Shown: positions 22,348 through 28,341 of the stretch, piece by piece
How the letters are laid out: each line of letters opens with the position of its first letter
Numbering within the stretch: the first letter of the stretch is position 1
Assembly: GCA_900758315.1 (NCBI GenBank)
Contig: CAAERF010000441.1
Location: forward strand, 1-28,341
Length of the DNA: 28,341 nucleotides
Origin: an uncultured Oscillospiraceae bacterium
GTDB lineage: Bacteria > Bacillota > Clostridia > Oscillospirales > Oscillospiraceae
Direction: 5' to 3'
Position numbers and translations under genes: made by a program
The notes under the pieces: model-generated
The model's input: only the letters and a program-made list of their open reading frames with translations
What the model was told of the DNA's origin: nothing
The model's database searches: none

Positions 22348-22776
22348 TCAGCGATTGGTGACATTGTTGGTGGCGTCTTTCACGGTGTCAGCAGCACCCT
22401 TCACGGTATCAGCGGCGCCCTCGACGACATCGTCCGCCGCGTCAGTGACGTTGTTGGCGGCGTTCTTGACGTCGTTGGTCACTTTATCAGTCGTGCTGGC
22501 GGCGTCGTTGGTCACGCTGCTGGTGGTATTGTTGTCCGTGTTCTTGTTGGTGGTTTCGTTTTTTGTAGTAGTGGTGGTGTTCTTATTGTTATCATCGGTC
22601 ACAACATTGTTGTTGTCTCCGGTGCTGACAGAACCGTTGCTGCCCGCGTTGTAGTCACCTACGTCACTGGTAGGAGTGTTGTTGGCTGTGTCGTTGTCGG
22701 TGGCAGTCTTGTTGCTGGTGCAGCCAGCCACCGCCATGGACAGAACCAGCATAATGGCGATTAAAGTACTTTTCAT
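22348..22776 (-). CDS. Asn/Thr/Asp-rich lipoprotein with C-terminal heptad repeats
   Basis: 142 residues. Signal peptide with lipobox AVAGC (Cys19). Residues about 20-95 are extremely rich in Asn, Thr, Asp and Ser and surely disordered. Residues about 96-142 form heptads of the pattern xxVxxAA (DVKNAAN, NVTDAAD, DTVKGAA, DTVKDAT), predicted as an amphipathic helix. No aromatic core and no enzymatic motif; such proteins are surface tethers or stress lipoproteins at best guess. GGAGG about 7 nt before the ATG supports expression. No family recognised. It is convergent with mazF and divergent from the PerR-like gene. Confidence 0.82.
   Translation of the reverse strand: MKSTLIAIMLVLSMAVAGCTSNKTATDNDTANNTPTSDVGDYNAGSNGSVSTGDNNNVVTDDNNKNTTTTTKNETTNKNTDNNTTSSVTNDAASTTDKVTNDVKNAANNVTDAADDVVEGAADTVKGAADTVKDATNNVTNR
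22379..22420 (-). repeat. Tandem 21-nt repeat coding a 7-residue heptad
   Basis: Two adjacent 21-nt units (22379-22399 and 22400-22420) agree at 18 of 21 bases and encode successive DTVKGAA-type heptads of the lipoprotein, evidence of recent in-frame duplication. Confidence 0.8.
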
Positions 22777-22915
22777 CGTGATTCCTCCATTTCATATCTT
22801 GTCTGCGTTCAGACATATTCAGTATGAGCACTTTTCGGCGAAATACCCATGTAAATAGGAAATGCGCGAGGAAATAATTGGATGCAAAACCTTCGGAAGA
22901 AAACGAGAATAAGTC

Positions 22916-22944
22916 TTGATTTTTGAGAAAAACTATGGTATAAC
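22916..22944 (+). promoter_or_regulatory. Promoter for the PerR-like gene, with possible autoregulatory AT-rich site
   Basis: -35 TTGATT (22916-22921), 17-nt spacer, -10 TATAAC (22939-22944) with extended TGG. Directly downstream, TTAAATAATAATAATTA (about 22946-22962) resembles a degenerate PerR box and could allow self-control. Confidence 0.72.
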
Positions 22945-22979
22945 ATTAAATAATAATAATTACTGTTTAGAGGTGAATC

Positions 22980-23378
22980 ATGAGTCAGCGCCGTTACTCA
23001 CGTCAGCGAGAGCTGATCTATAATTGTCTGTTGGAAACAAAGGAGCATCCCACTGCGGAGATGGTATATCAATGGTTGCTGCCGGACAATCCGAATCTGA
23101 GCCGCGGCACTGTGTATCGCAATTTGAAACTCCTCGCAGAGGATGGACTGCTCCTACGTATGCACTTCCCGGTGGAGCGGTACGATGCCTGTACCAAACA
23201 GCATCCTCACTTTTGCTGCCGCAGCTGTGGCGCCGTGTCCGATCTGGAACTGAAGTATGACAGGAAACTGGATCAGTTGGCCGCCCAGGTCAGTGAACAG
23301 GAGGTAGATTGGCACGACATGGTGTTCTATGGGACCTGTCGCAAGTGTCTTGCCCAAAAGCAGTCTCAGATGGTTTAG
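22980..23378 (+). CDS. perR: Fur-family regulator, PerR-like
   Basis: 132-residue metal-dependent repressor. The winged-helix domain (1-65) includes SRGTVYRNLKLLAEDG. The regulatory-metal ligands of PerR line up: His23, Asp69, His75, His77 and Asp88. The structural zinc pairs are Cys80/Cys83 and Cys120/Cys123. The match to PerR's His-Asp-His-His-Asp set favours peroxide sensing over iron sensing, but Fur itself cannot be excluded by reading alone. AGAGGTG is 5 nt before the ATG. A TSCPD gene follows after 32 nt with no terminator between, so they share a transcript. A flavodiiron gene 1.7 kb downstream carries a Fur/PerR-like site and is a plausible target. Confidence 0.88.
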   Translation: MSQRRYSRQRELIYNCLLETKEHPTAEMVYQWLLPDNPNLSRGTVYRNLKLLAEDGLLLRMHFPVERYDACTKQHPHFCCRSCGAVSDLELKYDRKLDQLAAQVSEQEVDWHDMVFYGTCRKCLAQKQSQMV

Positions 23379-23410
23379 TGCAGCGATCAAAAAGGAAGAA
23401 GGTAATTACA

Positions 23411-23659
23411 ATGGTGAAAACTTATCAATACAAACCTCAGAATGTATGCTCCAGAATGATGGAGATCAGTGTGGATGACGGTGTCATTCAGGATGTCAAC
23501 ATCATTGGCGGTTGTAGCGGCAATGGTCAGGGGATTTCCGCCCTGGTGCGCGGCATGAAGGTGGAGGATGCCATTGAGCGGATGGAGGGAATCCGGTGTG
23601 GTATGAAGGCGACCTCCTGCCCGGACCAGCTGGCGCAGGCGCTGAAACAAGTGCTGTAA
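23411..23659 (+). CDS. TSCPD domain protein (TIGR03905 type)
   Basis: 82-residue protein that is essentially one TSCPD domain: VCSRMMEISVDDGVIQDV, GGCSGNGQGISALVRGM, and the closing TSCPDQLAQAL that names the family. TSCPD domains occur at the end of some ribonucleotide reductases and as stand-alone proteins; the free form has no established role. Three Cys (positions 12, 34, 63) plus Cys70 could bind metal (inference). The frame is open from 23309, but ATG 23411 is the only start that leaves the domain alone and does not run through the perR-like gene. AAGAAGG lies about 8 nt upstream. Co-transcribed with the PerR-like gene. Confidence 0.88.
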   Translation: MVKTYQYKPQNVCSRMMEISVDDGVIQDVNIIGGCSGNGQGISALVRGMKVEDAIERMEGIRCGMKATSCPDQLAQALKQVL

Positions 23660-23671
23660 GAAGAATGGAAA

Positions 23672-23708
23672 AGACGGTGTGTCCGCTTTGGATACGCCGT
23701 CTTTTTTT
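23672..23708 (+). terminator. Terminator of the perR-TSCPD unit
   Basis: 13-bp stem (23672-23684 with 23690-23702, two G-T pairs), 5-nt loop, seven Ts. Confidence 0.92.
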
Positions 23709-24234
23709 GCGGCTGTGAACAGCGGGAGGGCACTTGATAGTGTCTGCTTGTCACAGACAGTCGAAGAAATCTATTTCCCGGGGAAATCATTGGATTTTGC
23801 GAGAGGCATGGGGGAGAAAATGGAGGGGCAGTACAGATTACGATCAGGGAGTTTGAAGTGGGAAAGGCTCTGTAAGGGGAGTTTGATCCGGCAAAGAGCG
23901 ACAAAATGCCGTTGGAAAAGGGAGAATAGGAGGAAAAAACGGTGTCAAACCCGGTTGGCAGGGAAGGGGAGAGGTAACGTGAAATGGCTGAGAAATAGGA
24001 GGGGTGAAAAGTGATTTCACATTACATAGAGGGACGGAAAACGGAAATATGAGATAGTAGTTGCGAAAAAATGTTGATTTGTCAAAGAATCAGAATAATT
24101 AAGTGAGAACGTGAAATAGATGAGAGCAGAGGAGAGGAAAGAATGCGAGCATTTCCCTTGTGAAAAAGGAAAATGCTGTAAAGCGATTTTGCTTTCGGTC
24201 ATAAAGTGGTAAAATAAAGAAATATAAGGTTAAA
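23709..24234. other. A/G-rich intergenic stretch, no gene supported
   Basis: About 525 bases with a strong purine bias on the + strand (many GGGAGA, GGAGAG, GGAAAA tracts) and base composition unlike the flanking genes. An open frame at 23679-24014 encodes Arg/Lys-rich low-quality sequence and begins inside the terminator, so it is not credible. Small hairpins are visible: TGTCTG/CAGACA near 23742-23760, and GCATTTCC/GGAAAATGC near 24149-24176. A possible promoter, TTGCTT (24189-24194) and extended TGG-TAAAAT (24207-24215) with a short 15-nt spacer, precedes the decayed deacetylase. Confidence 0.55.
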
Positions 24235-24986
24235 ATGAAAAATACCGGGATCTTCAAACTGCGAAAAAGCGATGTGAGAGACCTGATGACAAAGAAAGCG
24301 CATCCTCTTTGGAGCAATAGTACACTTGAAAATGTCCACGTATTATGGACGGAGAGAGGCGGGAGCTTGTTACCTGCCACCGCCGCAAGGAAGCATTTCC
24401 CTGGGGGAATGAGGATACGGAGGAGTTGATTGAAATACTGGGGAAATATAACGTGAAGGCGACCTTCTTCCTGGTGGGGCAGTGGGTGGATAAGTACCCG
24501 GAATCGGTAAAAGCGCTGGCGGATGCAGGCCATGAGATCGAAAATCATTCCAATACCCACCCGCACCTGACCCAGTGCGGCAGCGAGACCATCATCGAGG
24601 AACTGGAAGGGTGCAACGAGAAGATCAAGAAGATCACCGGCAAGGAACCCAAGCTCCACCGCTGTCCCTACGGCGACTATGATAACAACGTCATCCATAC
24701 GGTACGTTCGATTGGGATGGAGCCAATCCAGTGGAACGTGGACAGTCTGGACTGGAAAGAGATCTCCGCGCCGGAGATCACCCAGCGGGTTTTGAGCAAT
24801 ATCACCAGCGGCAGCATTGTACTATTTCATAATGCTGCGCTCCACACACCGGAGGCACTGCCTGGGATTATTGAGGCCCTGCAAAAGGACGGTTACACCC
24901 TCTGTACGGTGTCGGAGCTCATTGTCCAGGGCGACTACACCATTGACAACGCCGGGACGCAGCATCCTGTTGCGGGCGCGAAATAA
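24235..24986 (+). pseudogene. Polysaccharide deacetylase (PdaB-like), N-terminally decayed
   Basis: From about 24405 the sequence reads as a good NodB-homology domain: WGNEDTEELIEILGKYNVKATFFLVG, metal-binding HSNTH, RCPYGDYD, WNVDSLDW and SIVLFHN. The intact family has FDAAWGNEDT, with the catalytic Asp in FDA; here the residues before WGNEDT read EAF-P, so motif 1 is lost. An ATG at 24235 in another frame gives MKNTGIFKLRKSDVRDLM, a plausible original N-terminus, but the expected membrane segment and motif 1 are missing and the frame differs from that of the domain. This points to a deletion plus frameshift. If translated from ATG 24345 it would be a 213-residue soluble protein without the catalytic base. 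Sequencing error is an alternative. Confidence 0.62.
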
Positions 24987-25023
24987 TTTCAGCGAAAAAT
25001 ATGAAAAAAGAATCTGGAAGAGG

Positions 25024-25052
25024 GTGACAAACGCAACACTCTGTGGTATACT
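25024..25052 (+). promoter_or_regulatory. Promoter for the flavodiiron protein gene
   Basis: -35 GTGACA (25024-25029), 17-nt spacer, -10 TATACT (25047-25052) with extended TGG. Confidence 0.78.
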
Positions 25053-25064
25053 TGCCTCGATGAT

Positions 25065-25079
25065 TGCTAATGATAATGA
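25065..25079. promoter_or_regulatory. Fur/PerR-like operator candidate
   Basis: TGCTAATGATAATGA agrees with 11 of the 14 defined bases of the 7-1-7 Fur box (TGATAAT-N-ATTATCA). It lies about 13 nt after the -10, around the expected transcription start, where binding would block transcription. Confidence 0.45.
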
Positions 25080-25104
25080 ATACCAATAAGGAGGAACAAT
25101 ACAA

Positions 25105-26268
25105 ATGAAAGATACCTATATCTCTGATTCCGTGGTATACGTCGGCGTAGATGACAAAACCATCGACCTCTTTGAGAGCCAGTACGTGGTGCCCAACGGT
25201 GTGTCCTATAACTCCTATGTGATTCTGGACGATAAGATCGCTATTATGGATACCGTGGACCGTCGCGGCACCGATGAGTGGCTGGTCAACGTGGAGAAGG
25301 CGCTGGCAGGCCGCAAGCCGGACTATCTGGTCATTCAGCACCTGGAACCGGACCACGCTGGCAGCATTGAGATTCTGGCTGACAAGTATCCGGAGATGAA
25401 GTTTGTCTCCAATCCCAAGCTCTTCGGCATGATGGGTCAGTTCTTTGAGTTCGACTTCCAGAGCCGTGAGGTCGTGGTCAATGAAGGCGATACCCTGAAC
25501 CTGGGCAAGCACACCCTGACCTTCGTCATGGCACCCATGGTCCACTGGCCGGAAGTTATGGTCACCTATGAGACCACCGAAAAGATCCTCTTCTCCGCAG
25601 ATGGCTTTGGCAAGTTCGGCGCACTGGACACCGAGGAGGACTGGGATTGCGAAGCTCGCCGCTATTTCATCAACATCGTGGGCAAGTACGGTGCTAACGT
25701 CATGGCTCTGCTGAAAAAGGCCGCCACTCTGGACATCGCCACCATCTGCCCGCTGCACGGCCCCATCCTGAAGGAAAATCTGGGCCACTATATCGGCAAG
25801 TACCTGACCTGGGCCAGCTATGAGCCTGAGGACGAGGGCGTCACCATTGCTTACGGCTCTATCCACGGCAACACCGCAAAGGCGGCAAAGCTGCTGGGCG
25901 AGATGCTGGAGAAGCGCGGTCAGAAGGTTGTGCTCCACGACCTGGCCCGTTGCGATATGGCTGAGGCCATTGAGGACGCTTATCGCTATGACAAGCTGGT
26001 CGTGGCCTCTGTCACCTATGACGCCGGCGTGTTCCCCGCAATGGAGGACTTCCTGTATCACCTGCAGCTGAAGAACTACCAGAAGCGCACCGTGGGCATC
26101 ATGCAGAACGGCTCCTGGGGTCCTGTGGCCGGCAAGAAGATGAAGGAACGGATCGAAACCTTCAAGGATATCAAGATCGTGGAGCCCATGGTGACCCTCC
26201 GCTCCACCCTGAAGGAAGGCAATCTGAAGGCTATGGAAGCACTGGCAGACGCCCTGGTGGCAAAATAA
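25105..26268 (+). CDS. fprA: Flavodiiron protein (FprA-type A flavoprotein)
   Basis: Cytosolic O2/NO reductase that protects anaerobes; electrons usually come from rubredoxin. 387 residues: metallo-beta-lactamase-like diiron domain (1-245) and flavodoxin domain (about 246-387). All diiron ligands are visible: His79, Glu81 and Asp83 (HLEPDH), His147 (MVHWPE), Asp166 (SADGFG) and His218 (PLHGP). The FMN loop is SIHGNTAKAA near 252-261. No rubredoxin or NADH-oxidoreductase extension is fused, so a separate donor is needed; none is in the window. AAGGAGG is about 8 nt before the ATG. Single-gene unit with its own promoter, a Fur/PerR-like site and a terminator. Confidence 0.95.
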   Translation: MKDTYISDSVVYVGVDDKTIDLFESQYVVPNGVSYNSYVILDDKIAIMDTVDRRGTDEWLVNVEKALAGRKPDYLVIQHLEPDHAGSIEILADKYPEMKFVSNPKLFGMMGQFFEFDFQSREVVVNEGDTLNLGKHTLTFVMAPMVHWPEVMVTYETTEKILFSADGFGKFGALDTEEDWDCEARRYFINIVGKYGANVMALLKKAATLDIATICPLHGPILKENLGHYIGKYLTWASYEPEDEGVTIAYGSIHGNTAKAAKLLGEMLEKRGQKVVLHDLARCDMAEAIEDAYRYDKLVVASVTYDAGVFPAMEDFLYHLQLKNYQKRTVGIMQNGSWGPVAGKKMKERIETFKDIKIVEPMVTLRSTLKEGNLKAMEALADALVAK

Positions 26269-26302
26269 TCTGGCGATTGCTGAAATCACAGCTTAACAAG
26301 GC

Positions 26303-26340
26303 TGAAAAAACCCCCTCCCAATACGGGAGGGGGTTTTCAG
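26303..26340. terminator. Bidirectional terminator, flavodiiron gene (+) and LCP gene (-)
   Basis: 9-bp G/C stem (26311-26319 with 26325-26333) extended by A/T pairs and CTG/CAG. The minus-strand exit has six Ts, the plus-strand exit four. Confidence 0.92.
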
Positions 26341-26343
26341 CGT

Positions 26344-27681
26344 TTAGTTGGTGACAGTGGTTGTAGTTCCAGTAGTAGTGGTAGTGGAGCCGGCAGAGTT
26401 GGTGGAATAGGCCTGCTGTGCAGCGGCCTCCGCACTGGCTCCGCCGTCCTCACTGTAAAGGTATTCCTTCACCAGGGAGCGGGTGGTATCCCAGTCCTTG
26501 GGGACCAGAATATCCATGCCGTTGATGCGTTCGTTGGTGTACATGTGGTCGGCGGGAACCCGGTAGCTGTTGATGCTCTCCAGGCCCATAGAGTAGGCGG
26601 AGAAAGCGATGCTGATAATCTGGGTGTTATTCATATCCGTAGTCAGATCATCGGCCACGCTGGAGTAAATGTCCAGCAGCTTGGTCCAGTTCTCCTCCCG
26701 AATCTGGGAGTAGACCGTCTGAATTACTTTGCGCTGGCGGTCGGTACGCTCCCAGTCACTGTTGCCCACGTGACGGATACGGGCGTAGCACAGGGCCTCC
26801 TGACCATTCAGGTGGTTGAGGCCGGGAGAGAGCTGTCGCTCCAGTTTGGCGCCCATGTCATCCACGAAATCCGGGCTGTTCATGTATTCTGCTTCCGCCT
26901 CATTCAACTCAATGTCGATGCCACCCACGGTATCGATAATATCCTTGAAGCCGCCGAAGTTCACCTCTACGTTGTAGTCGATTTGGATGCCAAAGTTGGC
27001 GGCGATGGTCTCATCCAACAGCTCAAATCCGCCGAAAGCGTAGGCGGCGTTGAGCTTATTGTCGCTGTAACCGGGGATCTTTACGTACAGGTCCCGCATC
27101 AGGGAGACCATGGTGAGCTGATTGGTGTTTTTATTGATGCTCAGCACAATCATGGAGTCCGAACGTGCCCGCTGTTCCGGGTTCCGGGTATCCTGTCCCA
27201 CCAGGAGCACATTGACAACGCCCTCTACGCTGGTGGCGATGTCTGCCTCGCCCCAGTCCACAGCCTCGATGGTGTCGGCGCCGCTGCCATCCTGCTCAAA
27301 GTCTTCCGAGGTGAATTTGGTGATGCCGAGACGGCCGATTTTGCCCAGCTCGCCCTGGACGAAAGCGTAGACGGCGACACAGATGGCTAACAGGATGGCC
27401 AGAACAATCAGGAGTACCCGAAGTGCTCTGGATTTTTTCCGTTTGCGCAGCCGGCGGTGCCGGTTGTTCGCAGGCGGGCGGTTTGGATTGGAACGGGAGC
27501 CGTTGGAAGGCTGCCGGGTGCGATCTCCACCGCTGTGGGAGGAGGCGGAGCGGGAACGGGGATCATTGCTGCGCTGTGGGGGTCTGCTGCGTGAGTTGGA
27601 AGACGAGTATGGGGATTGGCCGGAGGCGCGCCGCCGGGCCTGATTAGATGGATCATTGCCATTGACTCGTTTACCGCTCAT
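26344..27681 (-). CDS. LytR-CpsA-Psr (LCP) family cell-wall polymer ligase
   Basis: Membrane enzyme that transfers undecaprenyl-linked glycopolymers onto peptidoglycan. Residues 1-86 are a disordered cytosolic tail packed with Ser, Arg, Asn and Pro; the TM helix is at about 87-109. The LCP domain (about 155-330) has NVLLVGQD, RARSDSMIVLS (Arg173, Asp175), SLMRDLYV (Arg196, Asp197), DTVGGIDI, and the Arg cluster YARIRH...DWERTDRQRKVI (Arg301, Arg303, Arg312, Arg315, Arg317) that binds the pyrophosphate lipid. The C-terminus is a Thr-rich tail. At 445 residues it is long for the family because of both tails. GAGGT precedes the ATG. It lies 49 nt downstream of glf on the same strand, so a galactofuranose-containing wall polymer is a plausible substrate (inference). 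Confidence 0.94.
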   Translation of the reverse strand: MSGKRVNGNDPSNQARRRASGQSPYSSSNSRSRPPQRSNDPRSRSASSHSGGDRTRQPSNGSRSNPNRPPANNRHRRLRKRKKSRALRVLLIVLAILLAICVAVYAFVQGELGKIGRLGITKFTSEDFEQDGSGADTIEAVDWGEADIATSVEGVVNVLLVGQDTRNPEQRARSDSMIVLSINKNTNQLTMVSLMRDLYVKIPGYSDNKLNAAYAFGGFELLDETIAANFGIQIDYNVEVNFGGFKDIIDTVGGIDIELNEAEAEYMNSPDFVDDMGAKLERQLSPGLNHLNGQEALCYARIRHVGNSDWERTDRQRKVIQTVYSQIREENWTKLLDIYSSVADDLTTDMNNTQIISIAFSAYSMGLESINSYRVPADHMYTNERINGMDILVPKDWDTTRSLVKEYLYSEDGGASAEAAAQQAYSTNSAGSTTTTTGTTTTVTN

Positions 27682-27730
27682 AGAGATAACCTCATTTCTG
27701 TCTGTTAGATCACAGGAGGAATGACAGTTG

Positions 27731-28341
27731 TCAGTCCAGTTCCTGCTGGACCAGCTTCAGGGAGGAAGCAATTACTTTGTCCATATCGTAGTATTTATAC
27801 TCACCGAGGCGTCCGCCGAAGAGAACCGAAGGATCCTGGGCCGCCAGGGCGGCATAGCGCTGATACAGAGCGTTGTTTGCATCATCGTTGACGGTGTAAT
27901 AAGGCTCTGCGCCGGGGGTCCAGTCGGCGGGATACTCTCGGGTGATGACGGTTTTGGGCTGGGTCCCGAATTCAAAGTGCTTGTGCTCAATGATGCGGGT
28001 GTAAGGGGTCTCCCGGTCCGTGTAATTGACGACGGCATTGCCCTGGAAGTTGTCCTCCTCCAGCACCTGGGTGTCAAAGCGGAGGCTGCGGAACTGGAGC
28101 GGGCCGAAGCAGTAGTCAAAGTACTGGTCGATGGGGCCGGTGTAGATGACCCGTTTCGCCAGAGGCCGCAGCTGGTCCCGGTGAGCCAGGTAGTCGCAGT
28201 TCAGGCGCACGTCAACGCCCTCCAGCAGCTGCTGGAAGATGGGCGTGTAGCCTCCCTCAGGGATGCCTTGGAACCGGTCGTTGAAGTAGTTGTTGTCGTA
28301 GGTGAAGCGGACCGGCAGGCGCTGGATGATGAAAGCGGGCA
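27731..28341 (-). CDS. glf: UDP-galactopyranose mutase, C-terminal part (N-terminus outside window)
   Basis: Flavoenzyme converting UDP-galactopyranose to UDP-galactofuranose for cell-surface glycans. The frame stays open to the window end; about 203 residues are visible. Signature segments: LPVRFTYDNNYFNDRFQGIPEGGYT at the window edge (complement of roughly 28245-28320), VIYTGPIDQYFDY, LRFDTQVLE, ITREYPADW, and the C-terminal FAD-contacting GRLGEYKYYDMDKVIASSL. The Rossmann N-terminus lies beyond base 28341. No terminator separates it from the LCP gene, so they are likely one operon. Confidence 0.96.
   Translation of the reverse strand, partial: PAFIIQRLPVRFTYDNNYFNDRFQGIPEGGYTPIFQQLLEGVDVRLNCDYLAHRDQLRPLAKRVIYTGPIDQYFDYCFGPLQFRSLRFDTQVLEEDNFQGNAVVNYTDRETPYTRIIEHKHFEFGTQPKTVITREYPADWTPGAEPYYTVNDDANNALYQRYAALAAQDPSVLFGGRLGEYKYYDMDKVIASSLKLVQQELD

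Noticed and set aside
23679..24014. 111-codon + strand ORF after the TSCPD gene
   Set aside because: Begins inside the terminator hairpin, Arg/Lys-rich, no ribosome binding site and no similarity recognised.

Overview
The window looks like chromosomal, core-genome DNA from a Clostridia bacterium, most likely an Oscillospiraceae relative (Flavonifractor/Lawsonibacter type). This is inferred from the G+C-rich coding sequence, Firmicutes-type promoters and Shine-Dalgarno sites, a phenylalanine T-box leader, IreB, and the Bacillus-like order nnr - lipoprotein - alr - mazF. No insertion sequence, prophage, CRISPR array, rRNA or tRNA gene was found. Nearly every transcription unit has a readable 17-nt-spaced promoter and an intrinsic terminator.

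Layout. 1-4995 (+): 3' part of dnaE, overlapping cls by four bases, then a terminator. 5004-6469 (-): a DUF4364 winged-helix gene and a CmpB-like membrane protein. 6488-7810 (+): a YerB-like DUF3048 lipoprotein. 8083-10046 (+): fhs (formate-tetrahydrofolate ligase) behind a ZTP riboswitch with a terminator that overlaps the ligand-binding 3' half. 10141-10702 (+): a small helical acidic protein. 10728-13547 (-): a 97-aa unknown protein, then a secreted protein with eight SH3b repeats and an NlpC/P60 domain. Their shared promoter carries a consensus-perfect WalR-type box. 13603-14020 (-): ireB. 14033-18221 (-): pheS-pheT under a Phe T-box. 18229-21704 (+): nnr, a YdcC-position lipoprotein, and alr. 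Then mazF (+) without an adjacent antitoxin, a convergent Asn/Thr-rich lipoprotein (-), a PerR-type regulator with a TSCPD protein (+), a gene-poor A/G-rich stretch, a decayed polysaccharide deacetylase (+), a flavodiiron protein behind a Fur/PerR-like box (+), and finally LCP and the C-terminal part of glf (-).

How the genes fit together. Cell-envelope functions dominate: cardiolipin synthesis, SH3-NlpC hydrolase, IreB (substrate of the PASTA kinase), alanine racemase, LCP ligase, UDP-galactopyranose mutase and several lipoproteins. A second theme is oxidative/metal stress in an anaerobe (PerR-like regulator, flavodiiron protein). Core replication, translation and one-carbon metabolism complete the window.

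No clear new multi-gene system is present. The observations most worth checking are: a PheT with about 100 extra residues that look like a second, degenerate tRNA-binding OB domain; the WalR-type box linking an unknown protein to the SH3-NlpC gene; loss of the usual third catalytic His in that NlpC/P60 domain; a mazF lacking the antitoxin usual at this locus; and a deacetylase that has lost its catalytic motif 1.
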